A stretch of DNA of 64,000 nucleotides from Haloarcula sp. CBA1127 (GCF_001485575.1 NZ_BCNB01000006.1:2604001-2668000); one strand, 5' to 3'; shown: positions 18,777-27,197, counted from the stretch's first letter. Notes: generated by a model from the sequence alone, not told the origin. Numbers and translations: made by a program.

Positions 18777-19688
18777 ATGGTCGGCTCATCGGAGACACTT
18801 AATCCAGTAGCCACACTCACTGGACTGCTTTGGGAGATTCGTCCGTGGCAATGGTACAAGCAGGGTGTAATGCTCCTCGGAATCGTCTTTTCTCAGAACC
18901 TTCTGAATTGGGACGCCTGGCTTAGTCTTTTGATTGGTATTGCAGCGTTCACAGGAGTTACCGGCGCTACATACATTTTCAACGACATTAGTGATCTGGG
19001 AGAAGACCGTCATCACCCCGAAAAACAGCACCGACCGATTGCAAGTGGACAAGTTTCCGTCACGGTCGCCGTGGTTTTCGGCCTCTTCTTAGCTGGTATC
19101 GGACTCGGAGCCGCCTACAGTCTCGGCCCACTCTTTCTCGCAATCCTACTCACCTATCTCGCACAGAACGTCCTGTATTCACTCGTTCTAAAACAGTTCG
19201 TCTTCGTTGATGTACTGGTCGTCGCTATCGGGTTCGTGCTCCGCGCTATCGCGGGAGTCATCGCTATCAACGTGTTCTTGAGCCCGTGGTTAATCGTGTG
19301 CACATTTCTCCTTGCGTTGGTACTCGCATTTGGAAAGCGCCGCAATGAACTTGAGATAGCGGCTAATCCACAGGAAACACGGGCTGTCTTGCGTGAATAT
19401 TCGGTGAATGATATTGATCAACTCTTGGTGATGGTGATGGCCACTCTGCTGATGTCGTACTCACTATACACGTTCTCGCGAACGGACCCGGCGATGATGG
19501 CCACCCTCCTGTTTGCGTTCTTTGCCGTCTTCCGCTATCACCATCTCGTCCATACAACGAACATTGCTGGTCAGCCCGAATATCTCCTTACGGATCGCCC
19601 CTCAGTAGTGAATCTTATTCTCTGGGGTATCGTCGCTATTGCTGTCCTCTACAACATCCCAGAGATGGCTGTTGAGGTGGTTCAGTGA
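18777..19688 (+). CDS. UbiA-family lipid-phosphate phosphoribosyltransferase (DPPR synthase-like)
   Basis: 303 residues, about 8-9 membrane helices. The first Asp-rich motif is YIFNDISDLGEDRHHPEK (67-84; Asn69, Asp70, Asp73, Asp77), followed by HRPIASG. The second region is YSLVLKQFVFVDVLVVA with LRAIAG. IRPWQWYKQ near the N-terminus, the NDxxDxxxDRxHPxKxxRPIAxG run and LSPWLIVCTFLLALVLAFGKR match the decaprenyl-phosphate phosphoribosyltransferase branch (Rv3806c). That enzyme moves phosphoribose from PRPP to a polyprenyl phosphate. Here the acceptor would be a dolichyl or other isoprenyl phosphate. The GTGA overlap with the PHP gene means the two are translated together. Assignment to this branch rather than quinone or lipid UbiA is from remembered motifs. 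Confidence 0.85.
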   Translation: MVGSSETLNPVATLTGLLWEIRPWQWYKQGVMLLGIVFSQNLLNWDAWLSLLIGIAAFTGVTGATYIFNDISDLGEDRHHPEKQHRPIASGQVSVTVAVVFGLFLAGIGLGAAYSLGPLFLAILLTYLAQNVLYSLVLKQFVFVDVLVVAIGFVLRAIAGVIAINVFLSPWLIVCTFLLALVLAFGKRRNELEIAANPQETRAVLREYSVNDIDQLLVMVMATLLMSYSLYTFSRTDPAMMATLLFAFFAVFRYHHLVHTTNIAGQPEYLLTDRPSVVNLILWGIVAIAVLYNIPEMAVEVVQ

Positions 19689-20323
19689 AGCGATACGATC
19701 TTCAAGTCCATACCGACGCCTCACCATGCTCACGAGCCTCCCCCGCTGACGTCGTTGATGCGGCTGTTGATGCGGGATTAGATGGAATTGCCATCACGAA
19801 CCACGATACGTTGGAGGGATATGATTCGGTCGACGATCTTGCGCCTACTGACCTAACTGTGATCCCCGGTGTAGAAGTAACGACGACAGAGGGCCATCTT
19901 CTTGCTTTGTATGTCAAAGATGAACCACCCCAAGCCGATCCAGTAACGGTCATTGAACACGTCCACGAACAAGATGGGATTGCAATCCTCTCGCATCCAT
20001 TTGACCGGTTTCGAGAGTATTTCGACACCGATCTCGAAATGATTGCCTCACGCGTTGATGCCGTCGAAGTTCAAAATTCACGCTGTCTGCTCCCCCGGTT
20101 CAACCGTCGCGCTCGGGAGTATGCCACCCAGCACGACTTAGCAATCACGGGCGGAAGCGATGCCCACTTTCCGATGGAGGTGGGCCGGTCTACGACAGTT
20201 TGTGGTTCGCCACTTCGGGAGGCAATCGAATCTACAGCAACCCGGACGGCCGGACGAGGCGGTTATCTCTCGGGTCATACGGCAACGAAGCTGAATGACG
20301 CACTTAGGATGGTGAATCTCTAG
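19685..20323 (+). CDS. PHP-domain metal-dependent phosphoesterase
   Basis: 212 residues, starting at the GTG that overlaps the ubiA stop by 4 nt. PHP motifs run in order: YDLQVHTDAS (4-13), NHD (39-41), Glu64 in GVEVTT, SHPF (His104) and GGSDAH (156-161). The first histidine of the usual HxH is Gln7. Other ligands are kept, so a binuclear or mononuclear metal site is still plausible. PHP enzymes cleave phosphomonoesters. In this operon it could remove the 5-phosphate from a lipid-linked phosphoribose, the step done by Rv3807c in mycobacteria. That role is inference from position only. Confidence 0.85.
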   Translation: MKRYDLQVHTDASPCSRASPADVVDAAVDAGLDGIAITNHDTLEGYDSVDDLAPTDLTVIPGVEVTTTEGHLLALYVKDEPPQADPVTVIEHVHEQDGIAILSHPFDRFREYFDTDLEMIASRVDAVEVQNSRCLLPRFNRRAREYATQHDLAITGGSDAHFPMEVGRSTTVCGSPLREAIESTATRTAGRGGYLSGHTATKLNDALRMVNL

Positions 20324-21303
20324 TGAGCATCCTCTCGACAGTCCAACGAGCGATCCACCAACATGGGCTCTGGATCACGGCACTCCTGACGGTTGCCGTA
20401 TTCTTTGGGCTGTTCGTCGTCGGTGACGCCTCGAAAGTTGTTTCCTCCCTCCTTGCGGTTGATCTCTGGCGGGTCAGCGTCGTGTTCCTCCTTGCGACGA
20501 TCAGTTACGCTGTACGGTTTCTCAAGTGGGAGTACTATCTCCGCCACTTAGACATTAATATTCCACTCAAGACGAGTCTGATCGTGTTTTTCAGTGGCCT
20601 GATGATGGTTGTGACTCCTGGGAAAGCAGGAGAGGTCTGGAAGGCATGGTTCCTCCGTGACCTCCGTGATATACCAGTCAGTCAGACAGCGTCCGTGGTC
20701 GGTGCTGAGAGAGTGACCGATCTGGTTGCACTTTCGGCATTCGCATTTCTAGGGCTACTAATCTATCAGCGGTCATCCGTCGTGTTGATCGGCGTGGTTC
20801 TCCTGTTTCTTTTTGCCATCAGTCTGCTTCAGTGGCGGACGTTTTGTCTGCGTGTTTTGGGTTGGTTGGAAACGCTCCCGATTGTCGGGTCGTACGCAAC
20901 TGAATTAGAGGAGTTCTACGAAAACACGTACACGCTGTTTCAGGTACGACCACTCAGTATCGCGTTTCTCATTAGCCTCGTGGCGTGGGGCTTAGAGGGA
21001 GTTGCGCTGTGGGTGGTGCTGAGTGGATTTAGCACAGAGGCGACTCTCCTCGCCGCGTTGTTCGTGTTCGGGCTAGGATCAGTAATTGGTGCGGCCAGCC
21101 TCCTTCCAGGTGGATTAGCGGCCGCGGAAGCGAGTATGGTCGGGATGCTCGTCGTATTGGGATACACCCAGACAATTGCGGTGAGTGCGACAGTAATTAT
21201 CCGGGTTGGCACGCTCTGGTATGGAGCAATCTTGGGGACATTTGTTTTCGTTGTCTACCGGTTTGTGAGAAATCAGGCTCAGGTCACAAGCCTTAGCAAC
21301 TGA
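20323..21303 (+). CDS. Flippase-like membrane protein (LPG synthase TM / UPF0104 family)
   Basis: 326 residues, about 8 helices, starting at a GTG that shares one base with the PHP stop (TAGTG). The family hallmarks are GLMMVVTPGKAGEVWKAWFL (around 90-109) and the VVGAERVTDLVALSAFA segment. GAASLLPGGLAAAEASMVG lies near the C-terminus. Members include the membrane part of MprF and the archaeal AglD/AglR-like proteins proposed to move lipid-linked sugars across the membrane. Position after a lipid-sugar synthase makes such a role likely here. It converges on the DedA-like gene, with 1 bp between the two. Confidence 0.88.
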   Translation: MSILSTVQRAIHQHGLWITALLTVAVFFGLFVVGDASKVVSSLLAVDLWRVSVVFLLATISYAVRFLKWEYYLRHLDINIPLKTSLIVFFSGLMMVVTPGKAGEVWKAWFLRDLRDIPVSQTASVVGAERVTDLVALSAFAFLGLLIYQRSSVVLIGVVLLFLFAISLLQWRTFCLRVLGWLETLPIVGSYATELEEFYENTYTLFQVRPLSIAFLISLVAWGLEGVALWVVLSGFSTEATLLAALFVFGLGSVIGAASLLPGGLAAAEASMVGMLVVLGYTQTIAVSATVIIRVGTLWYGAILGTFVFVVYRFVRNQAQVTSLSN

Positions 21304-21304
21304 T

Positions 21305-21964
21305 TCAAACTGATTCGTCCTCGCTTTCACATATATATCGGTAGATGGGTCGTGCTAACAGAAGCAACGCAACGCTACTGACGACCAGCAGGAACTCTAC
21401 ATTGACCGTCTGAGCCGAGTCTGACGAAAAACCCCGGAGTGACTGTCCGATGGTGAGATAAAAGACGGCCCAAGGTAGTTCACCGATGAGAGTCCCGAGC
21501 GCAAAGTTCCAACTGGAAACACCGACCAAGCCAGCGCCGATAGAGATGCTATCTGCGGGTGCTGGTGATAGCCGAGCGGCAACCATTCCCCGAAGTTCGC
21601 CCGTCGTGGTCACAATTGATTGACCAGTCGCGGAGATTTGTGATACGTAACCATTCATGTCATGAAAGTAGTCCGCCAGAAGGAACGGCGGTAAACACGT
21701 GACCATTGTTCCGGCCAAGACGAACGGCAACCCGCTTGGGAATCCGACGAGATACCCTATGAAGACAGATGCGAGGGTCAGCGGCCAGAGTACGAAAGGA
21801 CGAATTAAATAAAAGATAGTAAGTCCAACAACAATGGGCATCCATCCACGTTCATCAAGCCCTTCAAATATGATTGCTGGCGAATACAACCAGTGAACGC
21901 CGATGACGAAGACAAGGCCGAGTAGTGGTAGGATCTGGAGTGTACGCCTTCGCCAAGTTGGCAT
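21305..21964 (-). CDS. TVP38/TMEM64 (DedA/VTT-type) membrane protein
   Basis: About 219 residues from ATG 21964 (MPTWRRRTLQ); an upstream in-frame start at 22000 would add 12 residues. It has five or six helices with GYLVGFPSGLPFVLAGTMVT, GELRGMVAARLSPAPADSIS and GVSSWNFALGTLIGELPWAV. These are the re-entrant loops of the VTT domain. DedA/VTT proteins are linked to recycling of polyprenyl-phosphate and phospholipid carriers. That suits the adjacent lipid-linked sugar genes, although it lies on the opposite strand. Confidence 0.82.
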   Translation of the reverse strand: MPTWRRRTLQILPLLGLVFVIGVHWLYSPAIIFEGLDERGWMPIVVGLTIFYLIRPFVLWPLTLASVFIGYLVGFPSGLPFVLAGTMVTCLPPFLLADYFHDMNGYVSQISATGQSIVTTTGELRGMVAARLSPAPADSISIGAGLVGVSSWNFALGTLIGELPWAVFYLTIGQSLRGFSSDSAQTVNVEFLLVVSSVALLLLARPIYRYICESEDESV

Positions 21965-22000
21965 CAAAACACACTGCGAGCGAAACTGAATAAAGAGCAT

Positions 22001-22410
22001 CGTTTTGATTGACCAAGAACTCGGATCAGTGTTGAAATTGATCTCCTGTGTGGCGAAGAATCACTGGGCGATACAAGATGAATACAAGCGAACCCCGCCG
22101 TCAAAACCGTCCGACCCGCCCGTCGGAATATTTCATCAGAGTCAGCATGGGCAACTGGCAAACTTGCCTCGCAATACCCGCTGTTGAGATATAGAATAGC
22201 GAGTGTTCCGAAGGAGTTGTTAGGTAAGTTTGGTTAAGAGCTTCCGGGGCAAGGTGCGCTTGATTTGGTCCAGATCCATCTACAGCCATTGAGACCACTT
22301 AGTTCGACGGAGACGACTTTCTGCTATTAGTATTATAACGGTAGTAACTTCGCATTCCTCGATTTAAGTGTATATCGCTACTAACACTCCGTTAGGAACC
22401 ATCGACTATC
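22001..22410. other. Non-coding stretch, likely decayed
   Basis: No credible gene. Scattered stops in all frames, mixed composition and a TATA-like TTAGTATTATAA at about 22326-22337 are all that can be seen. It may contain the promoter of the short genes that follow. Confidence 0.4.
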
Positions 22411-22629
22411 TTGACGGCGCTGTGGGAGGTCGCACTCGCCGAGGCCGTCTCCGACATCCCAGTACCCGGTCTGGTCGGCACAGGGGTCGCACTCCCGGTT
22501 GGGCTCTACCACCTATATCGAACAGACGTGGAGAGTCTGCTCTGGATCGGGAGGATCTTTGCGGTAGAGTTCCTCTATATCGAGCGGAGCTCGTTTACGC
22601 CCGAAATAGACAGTAGGGAAACAGAATGA
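22411..22629 (+). CDS. Short hydrophobic protein, possibly a truncated remnant
   Basis: 72 codons from TTG 22411 (there is no ATG or GTG that fits). Residues 18-35 (VPGLVGTGVALPVGLYHLYR) could form one membrane helix; an acidic tail follows. The stop overlaps the ATG of the next short frame (ATGA), which supports translation of both. No family is recognised. Confidence 0.45.
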   Translation: MTALWEVALAEAVSDIPVPGLVGTGVALPVGLYHLYRTDVESLLWIGRIFAVEFLYIERSSFTPEIDSRETE

Positions 22630-22748
22630 CCGAAGCGATAACATTCCAAAATGACGAAACGATCTCGCTGGGACTCGTCCACCGGGTCGCTAGTGCCGTC
22701 CGTGACCAACATCATAATGATTCGGACATTCTCGATGGTAGTGTTTAG
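22626..22748 (+). CDS. 39-40-residue ORF whose last codons were replaced by an IS
   Basis: Starts at ATG 22626, overlapping the preceding stop. The frame enters the insertion sequence after ATTCTCGAT and stops at 22748 inside it. Removing the IS and one copy of the 8-bp duplication joins GAT 22736 to ACG GAG TAA at 23500-23508, giving a 39-residue product ending DILDTE. The insertion thus changed only the last two or three residues. Function is unknown. Confidence 0.45.
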   Translation: MTEAITFQNDETISLGLVHRVASAVRDQHHNDSDILDGSV

Positions 22749-23438
22749 TTTGGAGCATTGTGCCAGCGAGCGAAACTCTGGAGCCAATTTTCGGCTGTTT
22801 CCGGTTCGACGTGGCTGAAGCAGTTCGAAAACGAGGAAGTTCGGCGTTTCAGTTCTCGAAAAATCCGCTCGACAGCGTTCCGATTTCCGTGGCGACACAT
22901 CTGAAATCGGAGTCCAGTTCGTTGAAGTGCAGTTTGGAGGTGTTGAGCGCCATCAACAAGAAAAACGGCGGTTTCGACATCGTGCTTTTGCTGAAGTTCG
23001 CGCAGGAAAATTTCCGTGAGAGCGGTCGTAGTTGTCGTAAACAACCGGACGTGAAGCAATTCGTTCGACTGCGGATCGGCGGCGTTCACAAGAGCACAGC
23101 TCTTGTGCAGCCCATCAGAATGGCTCTGCCATTCTGAGGACGGCGTACAGCCAGAACTGCTCGTCGTTGATCCGAATCACTGTTTCGTCGAGCGCGATCT
23201 GATTCGGTGATTTCCCGGATTCAGGCTGTAAATCGGCTTTCTGCACCCAATCATGGATTGCTTTTCGACTTCGTTGGACACCCAGCGAATCGAGTAATTC
23301 GACGGTATTCGACAGCGACAGCCCCGCAACGTACGATTGAATACCCAGTGCCATCGCTGGCTCGGGTGTCCGCTCGCGCTCCACAAAATCCAAATCAATC
23401 CAGTCTCTATGACCGGTGAGGCGGGCGATTTCTGCCAT
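22745..23438 (-). pseudogene. IS6 transposase interrupted by a 56-bp hairpin insertion
   Basis: The 5' part (MAEIARLTGHRDWIDLDFVE onward) carries the first catalytic aspartate in ALDETVIRINDEQFWLYA. The 3' part continues ADPQSNELLHVRLF, then VFLVDGA (second Asp) and NAVERIFRELKRRT (Glu), the DDE triad. Between them a 61-bp gain shifts the frame and introduces a TGA. Deleting 23085-23140 plus one CGGCG copy restores WLYAADPQSN exactly. The transposase is therefore inactive unless supplied in trans. Confidence 0.9.
23085..23140. mobile_element. 56-bp double-hairpin insertion inside the transposase
   Basis: It consists of two perfect hairpins in tandem: 9-bp arms (CACAAGAGC) and 10-bp arms (TCAGAATGGC), each with a three-base loop. 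It is flanked by a direct repeat of 5 bp (CGGCG at 23080-23084 and 23141-23145). It has no coding capacity. Precise removal restores the host gene, so this is an insertion, not decay. Confidence 0.8.
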
Positions 23439-23561
23439 AGACCAGCAAGAAATTCTCCCGCCTCACCTTTCACGCTTAACTAAACACGACCTTCTCGATA
23501 CGGAGTAACTACGATGTGTCCCCTCCTTCTGTAGAGAATACCGCTCACTTCTACCGACGGT

Positions 23562-23690
23562 ACTAGTAGAGTCTCATTCGGTAGTGTCCTGAGCGTACAT
23601 TTCCAGTACCATTGAATACCGTTAAAATAATACAGACACTGTCCACATTGGCTCTACTGTGTCATTGAGACAGGTCCCTCCGTAGTTGCA
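23562..23690. repeat. Dispersed degenerate repeat, copy 4 (partial)
   Basis: Shares ACTAGTAGA, TAGTGTCCTGAGCGTACATTT, AATAATACA and CATTGAGACAG in order with 13105-13220, then loses similarity. The rest of 23509-23890 shows no credible gene. Confidence 0.6.
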
Positions 23691-23890
23691 CCCTGTTGGC
23701 CGGGTCTTCGGGATTGATTGATCGCGGCGCTCCCAAGACCGGGGCTGTCGAGTGGACACTCATCGCCCATTTTTACAGTCTCGATAATGGTGCTGAGTGG
23801 TCACTCTTGCCCGAGGTTTGAAGATTCGGTCGGGGCTGCGTTGTATGTTTCCGCAGCCGATGTCAGTATGACAAAAATATTTGCAGTAAC

Positions 23891-23901
23891 ATTTAAATAT
23901 A
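23891..23901 (+). promoter_or_regulatory. TATA box of the TRAP operon
   Basis: ATTTAAATATA centred about 37 bp upstream of ATG 23934, in a locally AT-rich run. It implies a leader of roughly 10 nt. Confidence 0.55.
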
Positions 23902-23933
23902 GGTTGGTTGACACCATAGTTGTAGCTTAACTA

Positions 23934-25091
23934 ATGTTCAGAAACGATCAAGATGGTTCGATTTCCGAGCGGCGTAGCTTCTTGAAAATGGTAGGTACAG
24001 CTGGCCTAGCAGGCCTCACTGGCTGTAGTGGGGACGGCAGTAGTGGCGGCAGCGGTGGCGGCGAGGGTAGTGGCGGGGATAGCGGTGGTAGTGGCGACAG
24101 TGATGGTAGTGATGGTAGTGATGGCAGTGCAAATTGGACAATTGGGACGTCGGGGCCGGAGACAGCGACTCACGCGTCGGGGGTAGCGATGGCACAGCTG
24201 CTCTCCGAAAAGTCCGACGACATCAGCATGAGCGCACAGACGACCGGCGGGACTGCCGCAAACCCTCGGTTGATCGCCCAAGGAGACATCGATATTGCCC
24301 AGAGTACCGACTGGGCAGTCGCGCGCTCAAACAGCGGGGGAGACCCTTACGGGGAACCGGTCGGGAAGACGATGACGCAGGTGTTACCGTTCATGACCCT
24401 GGAGTACTACCTCGTCAGGCGGACTGACGACGCACTCGAAGGCATTGAGTCGGTGTCGGACATTCCGCAGGACGGGTCGGTCTCGATGGCGTTCGGCCAG
24501 CGCGGCGGGACGAACTACTTCGCGGGCCTTGACGGGTTCCGACTGTCCGGTATCGACAATGTCGAGGACAAGTACGACCTCCAGTCGATGAGCTGGGGAG
24601 ATCAGGGGGCGCAGTTTGCTGACGGTCGTCTCGATATGATGATGGTCTACGGGGTCAGTCGCGAGGTCCTGACCGGATGGGCGCAGGAGGCCAGCGCACA
24701 GGCCGACGTCGCGGTCGTCAACTGGGAGTTCGACGAGTCAGATTTGGCCAACTCCGATCTGCCCTACACGTACATCGAAACGCCGGCCAGCCTCTGGGAC
24801 GGCCAGGATATTCGAATGGACTCCATTCCGGCGGTCGGTGTCGGCTACGAGACGATCTTCCCGGCCGACGTATCTGAGGAACTGGGCTACGAGTTCGTAC
24901 GTACCGTCATGGAAGACATTGATGCGGTCCGTGAGGCGAGCTCAGTGCTCTCGCGCGCCGGCCCGGACTTCGCGCAGGAGTTCTTACTTCCCTCGGCGAA
25001 CGCACCCGTCCATCCCGGTGCGGAGAAGTACTACAAGGAACAGGATCTGTGGAAGGACGGACTAACCACACTTGAGGAGTATGAGGGGTAG
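23934..25091 (+). CDS. TAXI-family TRAP transporter solute-binding lipoprotein
   Basis: 385 residues. A twin-arginine signal (ERRSFLKMVGTAGLAGLTGC) ends in a lipobox cysteine near residue 30, so it is Tat-exported and lipid-anchored. A Gly/Ser/Asp low-complexity linker (about 31-65) follows. The TAXI domain opens WTIGTSGPETATHASGVAMA and continues through AQSTDWAVARS. It binds a small organic acid, possibly glutamate or another carboxylate, outside the cell and passes it to the permease 45 bp downstream. Ligand identity is not readable. Confidence 0.92.
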   Translation: MFRNDQDGSISERRSFLKMVGTAGLAGLTGCSGDGSSGGSGGGEGSGGDSGGSGDSDGSDGSDGSANWTIGTSGPETATHASGVAMAQLLSEKSDDISMSAQTTGGTAANPRLIAQGDIDIAQSTDWAVARSNSGGDPYGEPVGKTMTQVLPFMTLEYYLVRRTDDALEGIESVSDIPQDGSVSMAFGQRGGTNYFAGLDGFRLSGIDNVEDKYDLQSMSWGDQGAQFADGRLDMMMVYGVSREVLTGWAQEASAQADVAVVNWEFDESDLANSDLPYTYIETPASLWDGQDIRMDSIPAVGVGYETIFPADVSEELGYEFVRTVMEDIDAVREASSVLSRAGPDFAQEFLLPSANAPVHPGAEKYYKEQDLWKDGLTTLEEYEG

Positions 25092-25136
25092 TTCGAGCTC
25101 TCCGTACACCGTCCGGCCACCCCATCAACGCCAGCC

Positions 25137-27197
25137 ATGACGGGGGAACACACAACCGGCAGCTGGGTCGACCCGTCCCGGGTACGCATGGCCAAGTACG
25201 GGTTCCTGATCGCCTTGGGAGTCGCCTCGACAGTCTATCATCTCTGGTTCACCCAGCTGTTCCCGTTCGAACAGGACCAGCACAAGATCGCCCACCTCGG
25301 ATTCATGCTCGTCGGGGCGGCTGTCCTCGCGTATAACCCCGAACCCGAGACGCGCCGGGAGCGGTTCGGAAACTACGCGACGTTACTTGAGGCCGCTCTC
25401 TCGGCTGTCGTCGCCGTTTACCTCTTTACGGCCTTCAACCGCATCGTCTACGAGCAACTCGGAATATACACCGACCTCGATTTGTTCATGGGGCTGTTGA
25501 TCATTCTGCTGTTGTTGGATGTCTGCCGGCGGGTCTACGGTCCGATGCTGTCCTTGGTCGGTGTAGTTGGCCTTGCATATGCACTGTACGGCCCATACTT
25601 TCCAGGGATTTTGAACCACAACGGGGTTCAGGCCGAACGACTGGTGCAGGGTCTGACAGTTGAGTTCGGCAGCGGCGTCTTCGGCGTCATTGTCGAGGTT
25701 TCAGGGACGTTCATTATTATCTTCATGATCCTTGCGGGACTGCTGGAAGCGTATGGTGCGCTGGAGTATTTTGTCCAGGTTGGAACGTTGATCGGCAAGC
25801 GGGTCCGGTCCGGGTTAGCGCAGATGACAACGGTCGCAAGCATGGGCATGGGGTCAGTCAATGGCAGCGCGGCCGCCAACGCGGCGACGACGGGCGCGTT
25901 TACCATCCCGTTGCTCAAGCGTCACGGACTCGATAGAGATACCGCAGCGGCCTACGAGGCGGTGGCTTCCAGCGGCGGCCAGATTATGCCACCGATCATG
26001 GGTGCAGCGGCATTCATAATGGCCGAGATCACCGGGACGAGCTACCTGAAGATCATCGTCGTTGGGTTCCTGCCGGCACTCCTGTTCTACGGAACGGTCG
26101 CTATCGGCGTCCATCTGACAACCATCAAAGAAGGGCTCACGAGCGAGATTGACGAGGAAGAACTGACCGACGTCGAGACGGTCGACAGGGATCGGAAAAA
26201 CGCACTCAATAGGATCTTCGGTCGGACAACAACCGCTGTTTCGTTCGGACAGATATCAGTTCGTAACCTAATCGTTGAAGGACTCGCGCTGTGGGTCCCG
26301 CTGAGCGTTCTCCTGTACGCACTGGTCGTCCTCATGTACGACCCGCTGTACGCAGGGTTTCTCTCGATAATGTCCGCGTTCCCGGCTGCGTTCGTCCAGG
26401 GGATCTTTTTCCGCGATGGCTACGGGAGCCGCGACTTTTTCGTGGACACTATGGATGGCCTGGGTCGCGGGATGGAAAACGCGGCCCCGATTGCGGTATC
26501 GCTGGGCGTGATGAACATCTTTGTCGGTGTGTTGAACCTCACCGGATTCACGCAGGTGTTCGCCTCCAGCCTCGTTGAACTCTCGGGGGGCGTGCTCGCG
26601 CTGTTGCTCATGTTCGCGATGGTCGCCGCACTTCTCTTTGGTCTCGGGATGCCGACCGTCGCAGCCTACATCACGGCCGTGCTGCTGATCGCACCGGCAC
26701 TGACCGAGGCCGGTATCGACCTGCTTGCTGCCCACTTCTTTGTGTTCTACTTCGCAATTCTCTCGGCGCTGACGCCGCCGGTTGCCATCGCTTGCCTCGT
26801 CACGGCACGGGTCGCAGGCGGGAACTTCTGGCGGACCGCCGGAAAGTCGCTCGTGCTCGGAGCGCCGCTGTTTGTTCTCCCGTACATTTTCGTCGTCAAC
26901 GATAGTCTGTTGTTCTGGTCGGTTCCGGCAACACCGATTACGTTCGTCGTCGTTGGTGTTGCTCTCGTCGCCACCGTGACAGCCATTGTCAACTATTTCT
27001 CAGGCCAACTCAGGCTGCCGAATCGCGCCGGGCTACTGGTGGCTGCGGGAGCAGCGATGTTCGCTCCACTGGTGCCGATGACCGTTGCCGTGCAGGCCGT
27101 CGCAACACTCACGATCTTGGCATTGCTGTACATAGAGGTGAGATACGGTTCCGAGTCCGAAACCGGACAGCCCGAACAGGCCGCAGTCGATGACTGA
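25137..27197 (+). CDS. TRAP transporter permease, fused 4TM/12TM (DctQM type)
   Basis: 686 residues with about 16 or more membrane helices. The N-terminal small-subunit helices (FLIALGVASTVYHLWF) are joined to the large subunit. The large-subunit signatures are MGMGSVNGSAAANAATTGAF and ASSGGQIMPPIMGAAAFIMA in the first repeat. LLFGLGMPTVAAYITAVLL and SALTPPVAIACLVTARVAGG mark the second. Fused permeases like this usually pair with TAXI binding proteins, as here. Sodium-coupled uptake is the family mechanism. No separate small subunit is present. Confidence 0.94.
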   Translation: MTGEHTTGSWVDPSRVRMAKYGFLIALGVASTVYHLWFTQLFPFEQDQHKIAHLGFMLVGAAVLAYNPEPETRRERFGNYATLLEAALSAVVAVYLFTAFNRIVYEQLGIYTDLDLFMGLLIILLLLDVCRRVYGPMLSLVGVVGLAYALYGPYFPGILNHNGVQAERLVQGLTVEFGSGVFGVIVEVSGTFIIIFMILAGLLEAYGALEYFVQVGTLIGKRVRSGLAQMTTVASMGMGSVNGSAAANAATTGAFTIPLLKRHGLDRDTAAAYEAVASSGGQIMPPIMGAAAFIMAEITGTSYLKIIVVGFLPALLFYGTVAIGVHLTTIKEGLTSEIDEEELTDVETVDRDRKNALNRIFGRTTTAVSFGQISVRNLIVEGLALWVPLSVLLYALVVLMYDPLYAGFLSIMSAFPAAFVQGIFFRDGYGSRDFFVDTMDGLGRGMENAAPIAVSLGVMNIFVGVLNLTGFTQVFASSLVELSGGVLALLLMFAMVAALLFGLGMPTVAAYITAVLLIAPALTEAGIDLLAAHFFVFYFAILSALTPPVAIACLVTARVAGGNFWRTAGKSLVLGAPLFVLPYIFVVNDSLLFWSVPATPITFVVVGVALVATVTAIVNYFSGQLRLPNRAGLLVAAGAAMFAPLVPMTVAVQAVATLTILALLYIEVRYGSESETGQPEQAAVDD

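Larger units (their letters stand above)
22737..23491 (-). mobile_element. IS6-family insertion sequence
   Basis: Ends are near-perfect inverted repeats beginning GGT(A/C)GTGTTTAGTT. The element is flanked by the 8-bp duplication TTCTCGAT at 22729-22736 and 23492-23499, the duplication size expected of IS6. It holds a single transposase gene on the minus strand. Total length is 755 bp, or about 694 bp without the 61 bp added by an internal insertion. It resembles the short haloarchaeal IS6 elements (ISH14/15/29 group) in size and encoded protein. Confidence 0.92.

Noticed and set aside
22101-22298. 65-codon minus-strand frame
   Set aside because: No recognisable sequence, lies in decayed DNA without a promoter; not distinguishable from chance.
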